Shown here in pieces: positions 38,901 through 47,867 of a DNA stretch of 64,000 nt. Each line of letters opens with the position of its first letter. The stretch's first letter is position 1. The notes beneath the pieces were generated by a model that did no database searches, was not told where the DNA came from, and was given only the letters and a program-made list of their open reading frames with translations. Position numbers and translations under genes: made by a program. Source of the DNA: Membranihabitans maritimus (GTDB taxonomy: Bacteria > Bacteroidota > Bacteroidia > Chitinophagales > Saprospiraceae); assembly GCF_021729145.1 (NCBI RefSeq), contig NZ_JAJSLW010000008.1, positions 220,424-284,423 of the forward strand, read 5' to 3'.

Positions 38901-39112
38901 ATATCAAATTGCGCAACCTGGCTTTGGGATATTCGCTTCCCGATCAATTATTGTCGCAATGGTCGATTACCAGTGTCCGTATTTCTTTTTCAGGCCAGAA
39001 TTTATGGACTTTGACCAATCTCATTGGGATTGACCCGGAAGGCGATGCCGACAATGGATTGGGATATCCTACCATGACGATATACAATTTTGGTTTAAAC
39101 CTAAAATTTTAA
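35957..39112 (+). CDS. SusC/RagA-family TonB-dependent outer-membrane receptor (PUL 2)
   Basis: This 1051-residue SusC homologue has a signal peptide of about 25 residues, a carboxypeptidase-like regulatory domain (SGSVLDKEGNPLVGVNVLVKD, about 44-120), a TonB-box-like EEVVVIGYGTAKK, a plug domain (LQIRNMGNPLFVIDGIQKD, SVLKDASAAIYGVRAANGV) and an outer-membrane barrel ending in FGLNLKF. It imports the oligosaccharide released by the surface enzymes of this locus. SusD starts 6 bases after its stop. A divergent AraC regulator probably controls it. Confidence 0.97.
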   Translation: MVLTMLRCVCVATILIFLTNLVGATVLTLEGFGRNTLPMEVDISGSVLDKEGNPLVGVNVLVKDTEKGAVTDFDGNFTIENVAEDAILVFSYVGYEPQEIQVEGRTEVSVVLTEDSETLEEVVVIGYGTAKKESLTGAITTLNSDNIQRSVASTTSGALVGKIAGLNSRQTDGRPGASTALQIRNMGNPLFVIDGIQKDAGQFNNLDFNDIESISVLKDASAAIYGVRAANGVVVVTTKKGRQNTKNTISVTSKYGFQNLSTFPKPADAATYVEKYIQSETIQGVGNYKYSREDLEKWRQGTEQGYRPFNWYDFVWEAAPQYYLNVNASGGSDKINYYFSAGHLNQDAMIVNYGGFNRTNVQMNIESQVSDRLKLGAGLNGRVEKRVNPGVPGGDDYWLPRFATYRNLPTVRPFANDNPDYPTLTSTDPGTNFAWLTYDLSGKWQETWRVGQLNFDAEYELLDGLKISALMGYYYAAQRLDNHEYTYKLYGYDEDSDTYPVIFENNNPWRERRVGHVEEVTSNVRLTYNKVIDNHTLSLLGGVETITRDEPTTWIHSIPTANALNLIDYETADTYDDVGDNTQARLGYMGRINYDYGNKYLLELAARYDGSWKFPPSDRWGFFPSVSLGWRISEENFWENGGLAEVVDDLKVRGSYGILGDDDLGDSYAPFDYLSGYNYKSGGSVINGEYTIGTAPRGLPVTTLSWIEAEMLDVGVDMSFLDYRLTATIDFFRRIRTGLPASRYDVLLPSEVGFSLPLENLNSDVHIGYDASINWRETRGELNYSIGGNITYSRFYDWDRYKPRFSNSWDEYRGSLERRYGYLNWGLETDGQFTSWEEIASWPIDNDRQGNKTLRPGDIKYVDQNGDGVINGLDERPIGYRQNSTPVLNFGLNVSFLWKGIDLAFDLTGGAMYSWYQNWEQRNPFHDGGNNPQYYLDDAWGLSDIFDAESELVPGKYPTPLIGNSGHSNYWNSDFWKHNVRYIKLRNLALGYSLPDQLLSQWSITSVRISFSGQNLWTLTNLIGIDPEGDADNGLGYPTMTIYNFGLNLKF

Positions 39113-39117
39113 TAACC

Positions 39118-40941
39118 ATGAAAAACTACATATATATTATTTTGCCAATATTGGTTGTTTTGTTTGGTGGCTGTTCTGATATACTTGAACAGGAACCGGA
39201 TCAGATCCTTACAGGTAACCAGGTCTTTAGCGATGAAGTAATTATACAATCTGTGCTGGCCAACTATTATGGCAGAGTAACCTGGGGACAGCATACTAAT
39301 GATTCTTATTCTTATACGGTACTGGATGAAGCTGGAAAATGCGATGGTGGTCCGGACTTGTTACAAACGTATTCGGATGACCAATGGAGAGTGTATGATT
39401 ATACCTTGATCCGAAACATCAATCAATTCTTGCAAGGATTACGTGAAACACCTATACTCGATGAAGATTCAAGACAGGCCTATGAAGGAGAAGTGCGATT
39501 TCTCAGGGCCTGGGTATATTTTAATATGTGTAAAGGGTTGGGTGGAATGCCTATTGTTGGAGATGACGTTTTTGAATATACAGGAGGTACGGATATTTCT
39601 ACCTTGCAGTATCCGAGATCTACAGAGGCAGAATTGTATGATTATATAATTTCTGAATGTAATGCTATAGTGGATTTTTTACCCGAAGAACCGTCAATTA
39701 ATGCCGCCAGGGCTACCAAATGGGCGGCATATATGTTGAAAGCCAGGGCGGCTGTCTATGCCGGCTCCATCGCGAATTACAATAACAAAATGCCCAATCC
39801 CATACGGACGGAAGGAGGGGAAGTCGGCATTCCGGCCGAAAGGGCGGATGAATATTATCAACAGGCCCACTCTGCAGCACAGGAAGTGATTAATAGTGGA
39901 AAATACCAGTTGAATATGTCTGATCCGGATGACCTGAAAAGGAATTTTTATGAGGCACTAAGTATCAAGGAGAACAACCTGGAAGTTATTTGGGCTCGTG
40001 ATTACATATATCCCGGGCAAACAGTAGGTTTTACGAGGGTCAATATACCGGCATCCCATGCCGAAGATATCGACCGAGCGTACGCCGGTCCGATCCTCAA
40101 TTTGGTAGAAGATTTCGAGTATGCGGACAATAGGGATGGAACCATCCGGACGAGGGATGCACAAGGCAATTATATATTTTATGATAGCCCTGAAGATGCA
40201 TTTGAGAATAAAGATGCTCGATTGGGAGGTTCAATAATATATCCGGGAGCTGAATTCAAAGGTAGTAAAGTGGTGCTCCAGGCGGGGCAAAAATATTTGG
40301 AAAATGGGCAATGGAAAGAAAGGACCGGGCAACCTGGAGATCGTGGGGATGATAAAGATTTGATTACTTCTGTAAACGGTCCGACGACTTCAAATCAACA
40401 ATTCATAAATAAAACCGGGTTTTTCTTTCGAAAATTTATGGATGAAACAGGGGGTGCTTCAACCCGGGGACGAAATAGTGAAATGTGGTTTCCCAGGTTT
40501 AGGTTTGCCGAAGCGTTGATGATTGCATGTGAGGCCACTTTTGAATTGGGACAAAAGGAGCAAGCCCTGGATTATATTAATCAAATCAGGTCCCGTGCAG
40601 GGATTCAGGAATTAGAGGCTTTGACATTTGAGGATATTGTCAGGGAAAACCGGGTCGAATTTGCCTTCGAAGATCACCGGTATTGGGATTTGAAACGTTG
40701 GAGACTGGCTCATGAAGTATGGAATGGGGTACAGAATGACCCCGAAGCACAGCAATTTGCTTTGTTCCCGTATTTAGTAAATGCTCCAGGAAGCCCAAAT
40801 GACGGGAAGTGGGTATTTGATAAACAACCGTTTAGTAATTCCCCGAATCCCAGGCATTTCCAACTGAGGCACTATTACAACTTTCTGGATCAGGGATGGA
40901 TCAATAACAATCCAAAGCTTGTGAGAAATCCTTTTCAATAA
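39118..40941 (+). CDS. SusD/RagB-family surface glycan-binding lipoprotein (PUL 2)
   Basis: This 607-residue lipoprotein has a lipobox cysteine at FGGC (about residue 19). Typical SusD segments are present: ILEQEPDQILTGNQVF at the N-terminus, YEGEVRFLRAWVYFNMCKGLGGMP in the TPR-like core, and FEDIVRENRVEFAFEDHRYWDLKRWR near the C-terminus. It binds the glycan on the cell surface and delivers it to the SusC channel. The six-base gap to SusC indicates tight co-expression. Confidence 0.97.
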   Translation: MKNYIYIILPILVVLFGGCSDILEQEPDQILTGNQVFSDEVIIQSVLANYYGRVTWGQHTNDSYSYTVLDEAGKCDGGPDLLQTYSDDQWRVYDYTLIRNINQFLQGLRETPILDEDSRQAYEGEVRFLRAWVYFNMCKGLGGMPIVGDDVFEYTGGTDISTLQYPRSTEAELYDYIISECNAIVDFLPEEPSINAARATKWAAYMLKARAAVYAGSIANYNNKMPNPIRTEGGEVGIPAERADEYYQQAHSAAQEVINSGKYQLNMSDPDDLKRNFYEALSIKENNLEVIWARDYIYPGQTVGFTRVNIPASHAEDIDRAYAGPILNLVEDFEYADNRDGTIRTRDAQGNYIFYDSPEDAFENKDARLGGSIIYPGAEFKGSKVVLQAGQKYLENGQWKERTGQPGDRGDDKDLITSVNGPTTSNQQFINKTGFFFRKFMDETGGASTRGRNSEMWFPRFRFAEALMIACEATFELGQKEQALDYINQIRSRAGIQELEALTFEDIVRENRVEFAFEDHRYWDLKRWRLAHEVWNGVQNDPEAQQFALFPYLVNAPGSPNDGKWVFDKQPFSNSPNPRHFQLRHYYNFLDQGWINNNPKLVRNPFQ

Positions 40942-40959
40942 TTGAAAATAAATATAATC

Positions 40960-41637
40960 ATGAAAAATAATATATATATCCTTTGGTTCGCTGGACTATT
41001 TTTCACAATAAGCTGTGGACTTGATAATTACGATGAACCCGGATCCCAATTGTTCGGTCAAATAACGTATGAAGGCGAATCTATCGGTCTGAGGGGTACG
41101 GGAGAGGCAGTTCAGTTACAATTGTATCAGGATGGGTATGAATTGGATGCCCCTATTCCGGTATTTGTTAAACAAGACGGATCTTTCGAAGCTACTTTAT
41201 TCGACGGGGAGTATAAATTGGTTACCCGCGACCAGAATGGTCCATGGGTTAATGACAGAGATACTATGTTGGTTACCGTAAATGGAAGTGCTGAAGTAAA
41301 TTTGGAAGTTACACCTTATTTTATGCTTTCTGAGGTCGATATTTCTCTGGAAGGTAAGAATGAAGTAACTGCTACTTTTACCATAGATCAAATTGCAGAA
41401 GTTGCTAATGCCGAATATGCCATGGTATTGCTGGGTAAAACCGCCTTTGTTGATGACGTGGTCTATATAGGCCGTCAGGATTTGAGCGCTCCGCAGGTAG
41501 GAAATGAACTGGAATTGTCTATGGATGTATCCGGAATTGCAGAAGTGGAGGCTAACGGGGCGTTGTTTGCAAGAGTAGGAGTAAGGCCCGTAGGTGCGGA
41601 TCAGGCCATCTATTCAGATGTTGTCCGGGTTCGATAG
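40960..41637 (+). CDS. DUF3823-family surface lipoprotein (PUL 2)
   Basis: The protein is 225 residues from the ATG at 40960; an upstream TTG at 40942 is less likely. A lipobox cysteine is at TISC (about residue 20). The sequence SQLFGQITYEGESIGLRGTGEAVQLQLYQDGY and the following beta-sandwich pattern match DUF3823 proteins. These are regularly encoded right after SusCD pairs and are thought to act as accessory surface glycan-binding proteins. It follows SusD by 18 bases. Confidence 0.85.
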   Translation: MKNNIYILWFAGLFFTISCGLDNYDEPGSQLFGQITYEGESIGLRGTGEAVQLQLYQDGYELDAPIPVFVKQDGSFEATLFDGEYKLVTRDQNGPWVNDRDTMLVTVNGSAEVNLEVTPYFMLSEVDISLEGKNEVTATFTIDQIAEVANAEYAMVLLGKTAFVDDVVYIGRQDLSAPQVGNELELSMDVSGIAEVEANGALFARVGVRPVGADQAIYSDVVRVR

Positions 41638-42129
41638 AGGGTATGCATCGGTTCAGTGAGATATTAATAATATTTATATTTACATCAGAAATTTTTATAT
41701 AAAATACATTTTTTTAAAATCAAATTATGGACCAAATAAGATAAGTTAGATTAAACTGTGTTCGACGAATAGTAAAAGGTAGCTTCCTGATTTTTTATCC
41801 CGATAAAGCAAAAGAAGGGAACGTAGTAGGTGCACCGTCTCAATCCAGTATGAGAACTTGCATTTGGGAATTACCCCTTTGAAAACAGCAATCTTCTTCT
41901 TAAAAGGAGCTCTAAATATCCATTATATATTGGCCCCTTTTAGTCGATCATCACTATTCGCATGTGCTCAGACTCCTTAAAATTCTTCGGACTTCGGTTA
42001 GATTAATTAAGACATCAGGTATTTTGATTTATGTTTCACATTTAGTATATAGGATCATTCTTGTCTGAAATCAAATTTATTCTTTGTTCCTAAATAGGTA
42101 AATTTTATCAAGCTCTAAATTAGTAGCAT
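41638..42129. other. Intergenic region between SusCD operon and sulfatases
   Basis: These 492 bases contain no coding sequence. The left part is very AT-rich. The middle (about 41820-41980) is more balanced but shows no gene or clear hairpin. The sulfatase promoter presumably lies near the right end. Confidence 0.4.
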
Positions 42130-43575
42130 ATGAGAGCCAGGTTTTTGTATAATTTGATTATTAATATGGTTATGGTCATTGTTCTTCGTGGTCAAACTGT
42201 TTCTTCGGAAGGCCTTGTTAATGTTGTTTTGTTTGTTGCGGATGACCTGGGGGCACATGATATCGGTCCTTATGGTAACGTAGTAGTGAGAACACCCAAT
42301 CTGGATCACCTGGCTTCAAGATCGATGCTGTTTTCCAATGCATTTGCAGCATCTCCTACCTGTTCTCCTTCACGTGCAGCTCTTCTCACTGGGTTAATGC
42401 CTTTTCGAAATGGTGCCCATGCCAATCATACTGGTATCAGGGATGGAATACCTACATTGCCCTTTTTAATGCAACAAATGGGGTATAAGACCGCTATCGC
42501 CGGAAAATATCATATTGGCCCGAAAGAGGCTTATCCCTTTGAAATGATTCACCACACCAATGTACAGGAACCGGGATATGAGGGAAAAGGAGTTCTTTGG
42601 ACGGATCTCAATATGCGACCGGTGGAAGAGTGGCTTGCCGATGTATCTATAGGGGACAGTCCTTTCCTTTTGATCGTCAATGACCATAGCCCGCATGTAA
42701 TTTGGCCTGAATCGACTGATTATGATCCTTCCGCAATAAATGTTCCGGAAAGACATATTGACACCAGGGAAACCCGGGAATCCAGAGCAAGATATTATAC
42801 AGACATTACAAAGATGGATCGAAATGTAGGACGATTATTAAATGCTTTGGAGGCTAATGCACTGGATGATAATACGGTTGTCATATTTACATCCGACCAG
42901 GGTCCCCAATGGGCTTTCGGAAAATGGAACCTATATGACTACGGCGTTAAAGTACCCCTTTTGGTACGGTGGCCGGAAGTAAGTGAAGAAAGAAGTACCT
43001 CAGCTGCCCTGGTTTCTCTTATTGATGTTTTGCCCACCGTGGTTGAAATAGCGGGGGGTGTAGTCCCCGGAAACCCTTCGGACATTGATGGGAAAAGCTT
43101 TTTATCTATTTTGAAGAAAGGTGGAGAAAGTCATCGTGAAGAAGTATTTGCTTCTCACACCGGTGACGGCACTATGAACCGGTCTCCGATGCGAATGATC
43201 AGAACCCGAAAATATAAATATATCTTAAACCTGGCTCCGGAAATAGAATATACCACTCATATGGACAAATCGAAAAATCACGACGGAGGGAGGCAATATT
43301 GGGATTCGTGGGTGGATCAATCGTTTGAAACAAAACATGCTGCGTGGGTCCTCTGGCGTTATCATAATCGCCCAGATGAAGAATTATATGATATTGAAAA
43401 TGATCCGGGTGAAACCCGAAATCTTGCCGCAAATATTCATTATTCGGAAATTTTAAAATCCTTTCGCAGTCAGATGAATACCTGGAGGAAAACACAAGAG
43501 GATAGTGAAACCGGGCCTTATGATGCTTCAAAAATCAAAACCCGTAAACAGTCGATTCCGTACATTTTTGAATAA
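42130..43575 (+). CDS. Secreted S1 sulfatase, heparan N-sulfatase (SGSH)-like
   Basis: This 481-residue protein has a signal peptide ending near residue 22 (VLRGQ). The motif CSPSR has its formylglycine cysteine at position 78. Asp38/Asp39 (VADDLG), the GKYHIGP block and TSDQGPQWAFGKWNLYDYG are present. This last block is typical of N-sulfoglucosamine sulfohydrolase-like (S1_8) enzymes. The enzyme is expected to remove sulfate from a sugar during glycan breakdown at the surface. It begins a run of two intact sulfatases, a broken one and a GH43 enzyme, all on one strand with gaps of at most 25 bases. Confidence 0.93.
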   Translation: MRARFLYNLIINMVMVIVLRGQTVSSEGLVNVVLFVADDLGAHDIGPYGNVVVRTPNLDHLASRSMLFSNAFAASPTCSPSRAALLTGLMPFRNGAHANHTGIRDGIPTLPFLMQQMGYKTAIAGKYHIGPKEAYPFEMIHHTNVQEPGYEGKGVLWTDLNMRPVEEWLADVSIGDSPFLLIVNDHSPHVIWPESTDYDPSAINVPERHIDTRETRESRARYYTDITKMDRNVGRLLNALEANALDDNTVVIFTSDQGPQWAFGKWNLYDYGVKVPLLVRWPEVSEERSTSAALVSLIDVLPTVVEIAGGVVPGNPSDIDGKSFLSILKKGGESHREEVFASHTGDGTMNRSPMRMIRTRKYKYILNLAPEIEYTTHMDKSKNHDGGRQYWDSWVDQSFETKHAAWVLWRYHNRPDEELYDIENDPGETRNLAANIHYSEILKSFRSQMNTWRKTQEDSETGPYDASKIKTRKQSIPYIFE

Positions 43576-43594
43576 ACTAGTAATATTTTAATTT

Positions 43595-45139
43595 ATGAAA
43601 ATTATGGAGGAGCAAAAGATTGACAATATTGTTGCAAGACAGAAAGACGAGGATGCCATTATAATTGGCCTGGGAAGTTGGAAATATCGTTTTATCGAAT
43701 GGGTATTCATTAAATTAGTATCTGTTTTCCGAATTTCAATGCTAATAACACTGTGCTTCTTTAGCCTGAATATTTGCTCGGGGCAATCGACTAATATTTT
43801 ATTTGTGTTTATCGATGATATGGGGTACGGAGATCTCGGATGTTATGGGAACCCGGAAGTCCGCACACCCCATATTGATTTACTGGCGGATGAAGGAATT
43901 CGGTTCAATCAATTTTATGTGAATTCTCCCATTTGCTCCCCTTCCAGAACTGCTGTGATCACAGGCCATTATCCTTCCCGTTGGGGAATAACTTCGTATA
44001 TCTCATCGCGGGAACAAAATAAATCAAGGGGGATTCGTGACTATCTCGACCTTAAAGCACCATCTATTGGAAGGAGTTTCCAAAAGGCAGGTTATTACAC
44101 CGCACATATCGGAAAATGGCACCTCGGAGGGGGACGGGATGTAGCGGATGTTCCCCTGATTGAAGAATACGGTTTTGATGAGTCAGTGACGCAGTTTGAA
44201 GGATTGGGAGAGCGGTACTTAGCTACTTATGAGACTCTTAATCATTTAAAAGATAGTACGAGAGGATTGGAAAAAATGTCTGCAGATCTGGGAAGGGGGG
44301 AAGTTCACTGGGAAAAGAGGGAAAATTTTACCCGTGTTTTTGTCGATCGTACCATTGTAGCCATAGAAAATGCCAGAAGGGAAAGCAAACCTTTTTACAT
44401 AAATCTTTGGCCGGATGATATCCATACACCGTTGGAGCCTCCGGCTTCGCTCAGGGGGGACCTTTCCGTTAAATCCCGATTCCTGGGCGTGATGGAAGAA
44501 ATGGATCGGCAAATGGGGCGTCTTTTTAAATACATTAGAAATGAGCCAGACCTTGCCAATAATACGCTTATTGTATTTACCAGTGACAATGGCCCTGATA
44601 AAAATGTAAATAAAGCGGGAGATTTAAAAGGTTATAAAACCCAACTTTATGAGGGAGGAATAAAAGAACCGTTTATTGTTTGGTGGCCGGGTGTAATTTC
44701 GAAAGACAAGCGGGGAACTATTAACAAGAATTCAGTAATTGCAGGTGTTGACCTACCTCTTACTTTTATGCAGGTTGGAAGTGTTGATCCTCCCAAAGGC
44801 ATTTCTTATGACGGAGAAAATATGTTCGATGTCATATCAGGAGAATCAACCAGATCCAGGTGGAAGCCGTTGTTTTGGATCCGTCCACCGGACCGTCCTG
44901 GGTATGATGGAGATAATGACCCTGACCTGGCGATTCGGAAAGGAGATTTTAAATTATTGATGGATGTTGATGGTTCCAATATGCAGTTATATAATATATC
45001 CGAGGATCCGGGTGAAAGCAGTAACCTGGCCACGACTGATCCTGAGATTGCGGATGAACTCAGACAAGAATTACTGCATTGGTATGTTGACTATCCGCAT
45101 GATATAGATAAAAGTATTTATAAAAAAGGAACAAAATAA
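43595..45139 (+). CDS. Secreted S1 sulfatase
   Basis: The protein is 514 residues from the ATG at 43595, which is 20 bases after the previous stop. An in-frame ATG at 43739 gives a cleaner signal peptide (MLITLCFFSLNICSGQ) and may be the true start; with the long form the signal is preceded by 48 extra residues. The active-site motif is CSPSR with cysteine 114 in the long form. FIDDMGYGDLG, GKWHLGGG and TSDNGPD supply the metal and sulfate-binding residues. It acts on a sulfated sugar of PUL 2; the position specificity is unknown. Confidence 0.93.
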   Translation: MKIMEEQKIDNIVARQKDEDAIIIGLGSWKYRFIEWVFIKLVSVFRISMLITLCFFSLNICSGQSTNILFVFIDDMGYGDLGCYGNPEVRTPHIDLLADEGIRFNQFYVNSPICSPSRTAVITGHYPSRWGITSYISSREQNKSRGIRDYLDLKAPSIGRSFQKAGYYTAHIGKWHLGGGRDVADVPLIEEYGFDESVTQFEGLGERYLATYETLNHLKDSTRGLEKMSADLGRGEVHWEKRENFTRVFVDRTIVAIENARRESKPFYINLWPDDIHTPLEPPASLRGDLSVKSRFLGVMEEMDRQMGRLFKYIRNEPDLANNTLIVFTSDNGPDKNVNKAGDLKGYKTQLYEGGIKEPFIVWWPGVISKDKRGTINKNSVIAGVDLPLTFMQVGSVDPPKGISYDGENMFDVISGESTRSRWKPLFWIRPPDRPGYDGDNDPDLAIRKGDFKLLMDVDGSNMQLYNISEDPGESSNLATTDPEIADELRQELLHWYVDYPHDIDKSIYKKGTK

Positions 45140-45164
45140 ATGTATCGATAAAATCTACCCTAAA

Positions 45165-46355
45165 ATGAATACTAAAAAGCAACATATTCGATTTTTCTTG
45201 CCTCTTTTGTTTTTTCTGTATTTTATTAGTAGTAAATCGCATGGCCTACAAAGGGGAATCGGCAATTCCGAAAAGCCCAATATTATTCTTATTATGTCTG
45301 ACGATATGGGAGTATTCAGACCTGGGATGTTATGGTGGAGAAGTCAACACGCCTAATCTGGATGCGTTGACGGAAAACGGACTAAGTTTTTCCCAATTTT
45401 ACAATACTGCAAGATGTTGTCCCACAAGGGCCTCGCTACTTACGGGATTGTATCCTCACCAGGCGGGTATGGGATGGATGACCGGAGTAAATATTGATAC
45501 GGATCTCCAACCGTACCAGGGAGATCTCAGTAGAAATGTTGTCACTATTGCGGAAGTGGCGAAAAGCGCCGGCTATTCTACAATGATGACAGGTAAATGG
45601 CATGTTACTGCCAATGTCAGGGATGATGGTCCGAAACACAATTGGCCGCTTCAGAGAGGTTTTGACAGGTATTATGGTACGATACAAGGAGCGGGGAATT
45701 ATTATGACCCGGCTACTTTTTGTCGGGGTAATAAACTAATTACTCCTTTGGTTGATGGGAGTTATCCTTCCGAAAACTATTACTATACCAATGCTATTTC
45801 TGATGAAGGTGTCCGATTTGTAAATGAACGGGATACGTCCGCCCTTTTTTATGTATATGGCTTATACTGCTGCCCACTGGCCCATGCAGGCACCTCCGGA
45901 AGAAATAGCAAAATACAAAGGTGTATATGATGTAGGGTGGGAGGTTATAAGGGAACAAAGACTCAACCGCCTCAAACAATTGGGGTTGGTTGATCCGAAT
46001 CTTGAATTATCACCCCTGGATTCACATTCATGGCAAGACGAACCGGACCGGAAAACAAAAGCGGGAAGATTTCAAACGGGATAGCGTCTTGTGCTGGGAG
46101 CATGAAACCAACAGGGCAGTACGGAAGGGGAGATGGAGACTGGAATCCAAAGGGTAATTACAGGATGGTTCGTAGGGAAAATGGAAAGGTTATTCGATGG
46201 GGGATTGGGAATTGTATGATATGGAAAAGGATAGGAGTGAATTGCACAAAGTAAAGGATCAATATCCAGAAATAGTTGAGGAACTCAAGAAAATATGGAA
46301 TGGGTATGCCCTTAGGACAGGCGTTGTGCCACAACCCTGGAACGATACAAATTGA
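45165..46355 (+). pseudogene. Broken S1 (arylsulfatase, S1_4-like) sulfatase gene
   Basis: Sulfatase sequence continues across three frames. The signal peptide and IILIMSDDMG (45165-45310) are followed by one extra base near 45309. The frame from there carries SDLGCYGGEVNTPNLD, the active-site CCPTRA and GKWHV to about 45850. A second shift at the CCCTTTTTTA tract changes frame to RPPFFMYMAYTAAHWPMQAP. After SHSWQDEPDRK the central metal-binding SDNGG region is absent; instead the C-terminal LCWEHETNRAVRKGRWRLES appears. Stop codons and a shift then precede GDWELYDMEKDRSELHK and the end at TGA 46353. At about 1.2 kb it is roughly 400 bases shorter than intact homologues. It cannot make active enzyme. 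Confidence 0.9.
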
Positions 46356-46369
46356 TAATATAAAATAGG

Positions 46370-47449
46370 GTGAAGTTGAGCAAAATATTTTTGACTATTG
46401 CAGTAGTGATGTTGATCGTTGGAAGGTCTATGGGACAAACAGCGTTGCAATCCGGCGGGACTTGGCAAGGAGAGACTTTTACCAATCCGGTATTTGAACC
46501 CATCCTGGCGGATCCAACTGTAATAAAGGATCCGAAGTCCGGACTTTTTTATGTTTATGGTACACAGGATGATTGGGGAGATGGTATGGGAAGCAGGCTT
46601 ATACCCGTATTGAAGTCGGAAAACCTGGTTGACTGGGAGGTTGTGGGAGAAGCTTTTGAGACAAAACCTGCCTGGAAAGAAAGAGGAGGTTTGTGGGCTC
46701 CCGATGCAAATTACATAAATGGGAAATATTATCTCTATTATGCTTATTCCGTATGGGGCGATGCCAATCCTGGTATAGGTGTGGCGGTCGCTACAAATCC
46801 CGATGGTCCCTTTACCGATAAGGGGAAGATCTTTACCAGTGAAGAATCGGGTGTCCCCAATTCAATTGATCCGTTTTATTGGGAAGAGAATGGCCGGAAG
46901 TATTTGTTCTGGGGAAGTTATAGTAGTGCTCCTTCTCAGGGTACTTATGGCGTGCCTATGGCAGGTGACGGATTATCGGTGCTGGACCTCTCCCGAAAGT
47001 TTAAAATAGCAGCGGGAGATTTTGAAGGGGTAATGATCCATAAGAGGAAAGGTTACTATTACTTCTTTGGATCCAAGGGCAATTGCTGTGAAGGTGCCAG
47101 AACCAAATACCATGTAATGGTGGCCCGTTCCGAAAGTTTGAAAGGGCCTTACTTGGACAGGGAAGGGAACCCAATTGCTGAGAGGGGAAACGGCACATTA
47201 TTTATAGAAGGCAACTATGTTTTTGTGGGGCCGGGTCACAATGCGCGATTGATTACTGATGATATGGATATGGATTGGTTTGTGTATCACGGTATTGACA
47301 AGAATCAGGGAAAAGTAAGGAGTGGGGCAACGCGGCGTATGTTGATGCTGGATCCGGTAGTATGGAAAGACGGTTGGCCGGAAATCAGGGGGAATACACC
47401 GGGTACTTCGTCTCAAAGTGCACCGGTGTTTGAAGGGAGTAAGAGGTAG
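46370..47449 (+). CDS. Secreted GH43 glycoside hydrolase, arabinan endo-1,5-alpha-L-arabinosidase-like
   Basis: This 359-residue protein uses a GTG start at 46370, 14 bases after the broken sulfatase. The signal peptide ends near residue 23 (SMGQ). The five-bladed propeller of GH43 is evident. The catalytic triad is visible as Asp48 (ILADPTVIKD), Asp167 (NSIDPFYW) and Glu219 (DFEGVMIHKRKGYYY). The GNCCEGA segment and GPGHNARLITDDMDMDWF are characteristic of the arabinanase branch of GH43. It should cleave alpha-L-arabinofuranosidic linkages. Its place after sulfatases in a SusCD locus suggests a sulfated arabinose-containing polysaccharide (inference). Confidence 0.92.
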   Translation: MKLSKIFLTIAVVMLIVGRSMGQTALQSGGTWQGETFTNPVFEPILADPTVIKDPKSGLFYVYGTQDDWGDGMGSRLIPVLKSENLVDWEVVGEAFETKPAWKERGGLWAPDANYINGKYYLYYAYSVWGDANPGIGVAVATNPDGPFTDKGKIFTSEESGVPNSIDPFYWEENGRKYLFWGSYSSAPSQGTYGVPMAGDGLSVLDLSRKFKIAAGDFEGVMIHKRKGYYYFFGSKGNCCEGARTKYHVMVARSESLKGPYLDREGNPIAERGNGTLFIEGNYVFVGPGHNARLITDDMDMDWFVYHGIDKNQGKVRSGATRRMLMLDPVVWKDGWPEIRGNTPGTSSQSAPVFEGSKR

Positions 47450-47456
47450 GGGACTT

Positions 47457-47866
47457 GATTTCTGAAGTGTTCAACTCCTTCGGAGTTGGGTAGCCGGAGT
47501 GCTTTAATCCCCGGGTTTCACCCGGAGTTATTGAAGTTGAACTCCTTCGGAGTTTTTCAGGTCATATTGTCTGGCATTTGTGCAATGTAATTTTCATATG
47601 GAAGAGTACGAAATTCATCTACCTGAATCGCGAAGATTCTTCTGATTGCTCGGTAATTTCGGAAGGTTGAACCTTCATAACCCGCTCCATATACCTAGGC
47701 AGGCAAGTTGGGCCTGTAAGGGTATGCAGTGTTGGGAATGAAATGTTAGGAAAGGAAGCAACCCCGAATGGGGTTGAACATAAATAACCCCGCATGCCAT
47801 GCGGGGAATGAAATGCCAGAAATAGAAATCAACCCTGAAGGGGTTGAACAATCTTTAGTAAGTGAG
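47457..47866. repeat. RAYT-associated palindromic repeats, left block
   Basis: The first unit (about 47468-47562) consists of CAACTCCTTCGGAGTTG, a hairpin CCGGGTTTCACCCGG, and again AACTCCTTCGGAGTTTTT. A second unit (about 47759-47851) contains CAACCCCGAATGGGGTTG, ACCCCGCATGCCATGCGGGG and CAACCCTGAAGGGGTTG. These inverted-repeat modules flank the transposase at 47868 on its downstream side. They resemble the REP/BIME substrates of REP-associated tyrosine transposases. The region has no coding sequence. Confidence 0.8.
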
Positions 47867-47867
47867 A

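Noticed and set aside
21700..41910. Short similarity between about 21700-21725 (reverse) and 41878-41900, sharing GAAAACAGCRATCTTC
   Set aside because: Only about 18 well-matched bases with no extended similarity or inverted ends, so chance or an old remnant cannot be separated.
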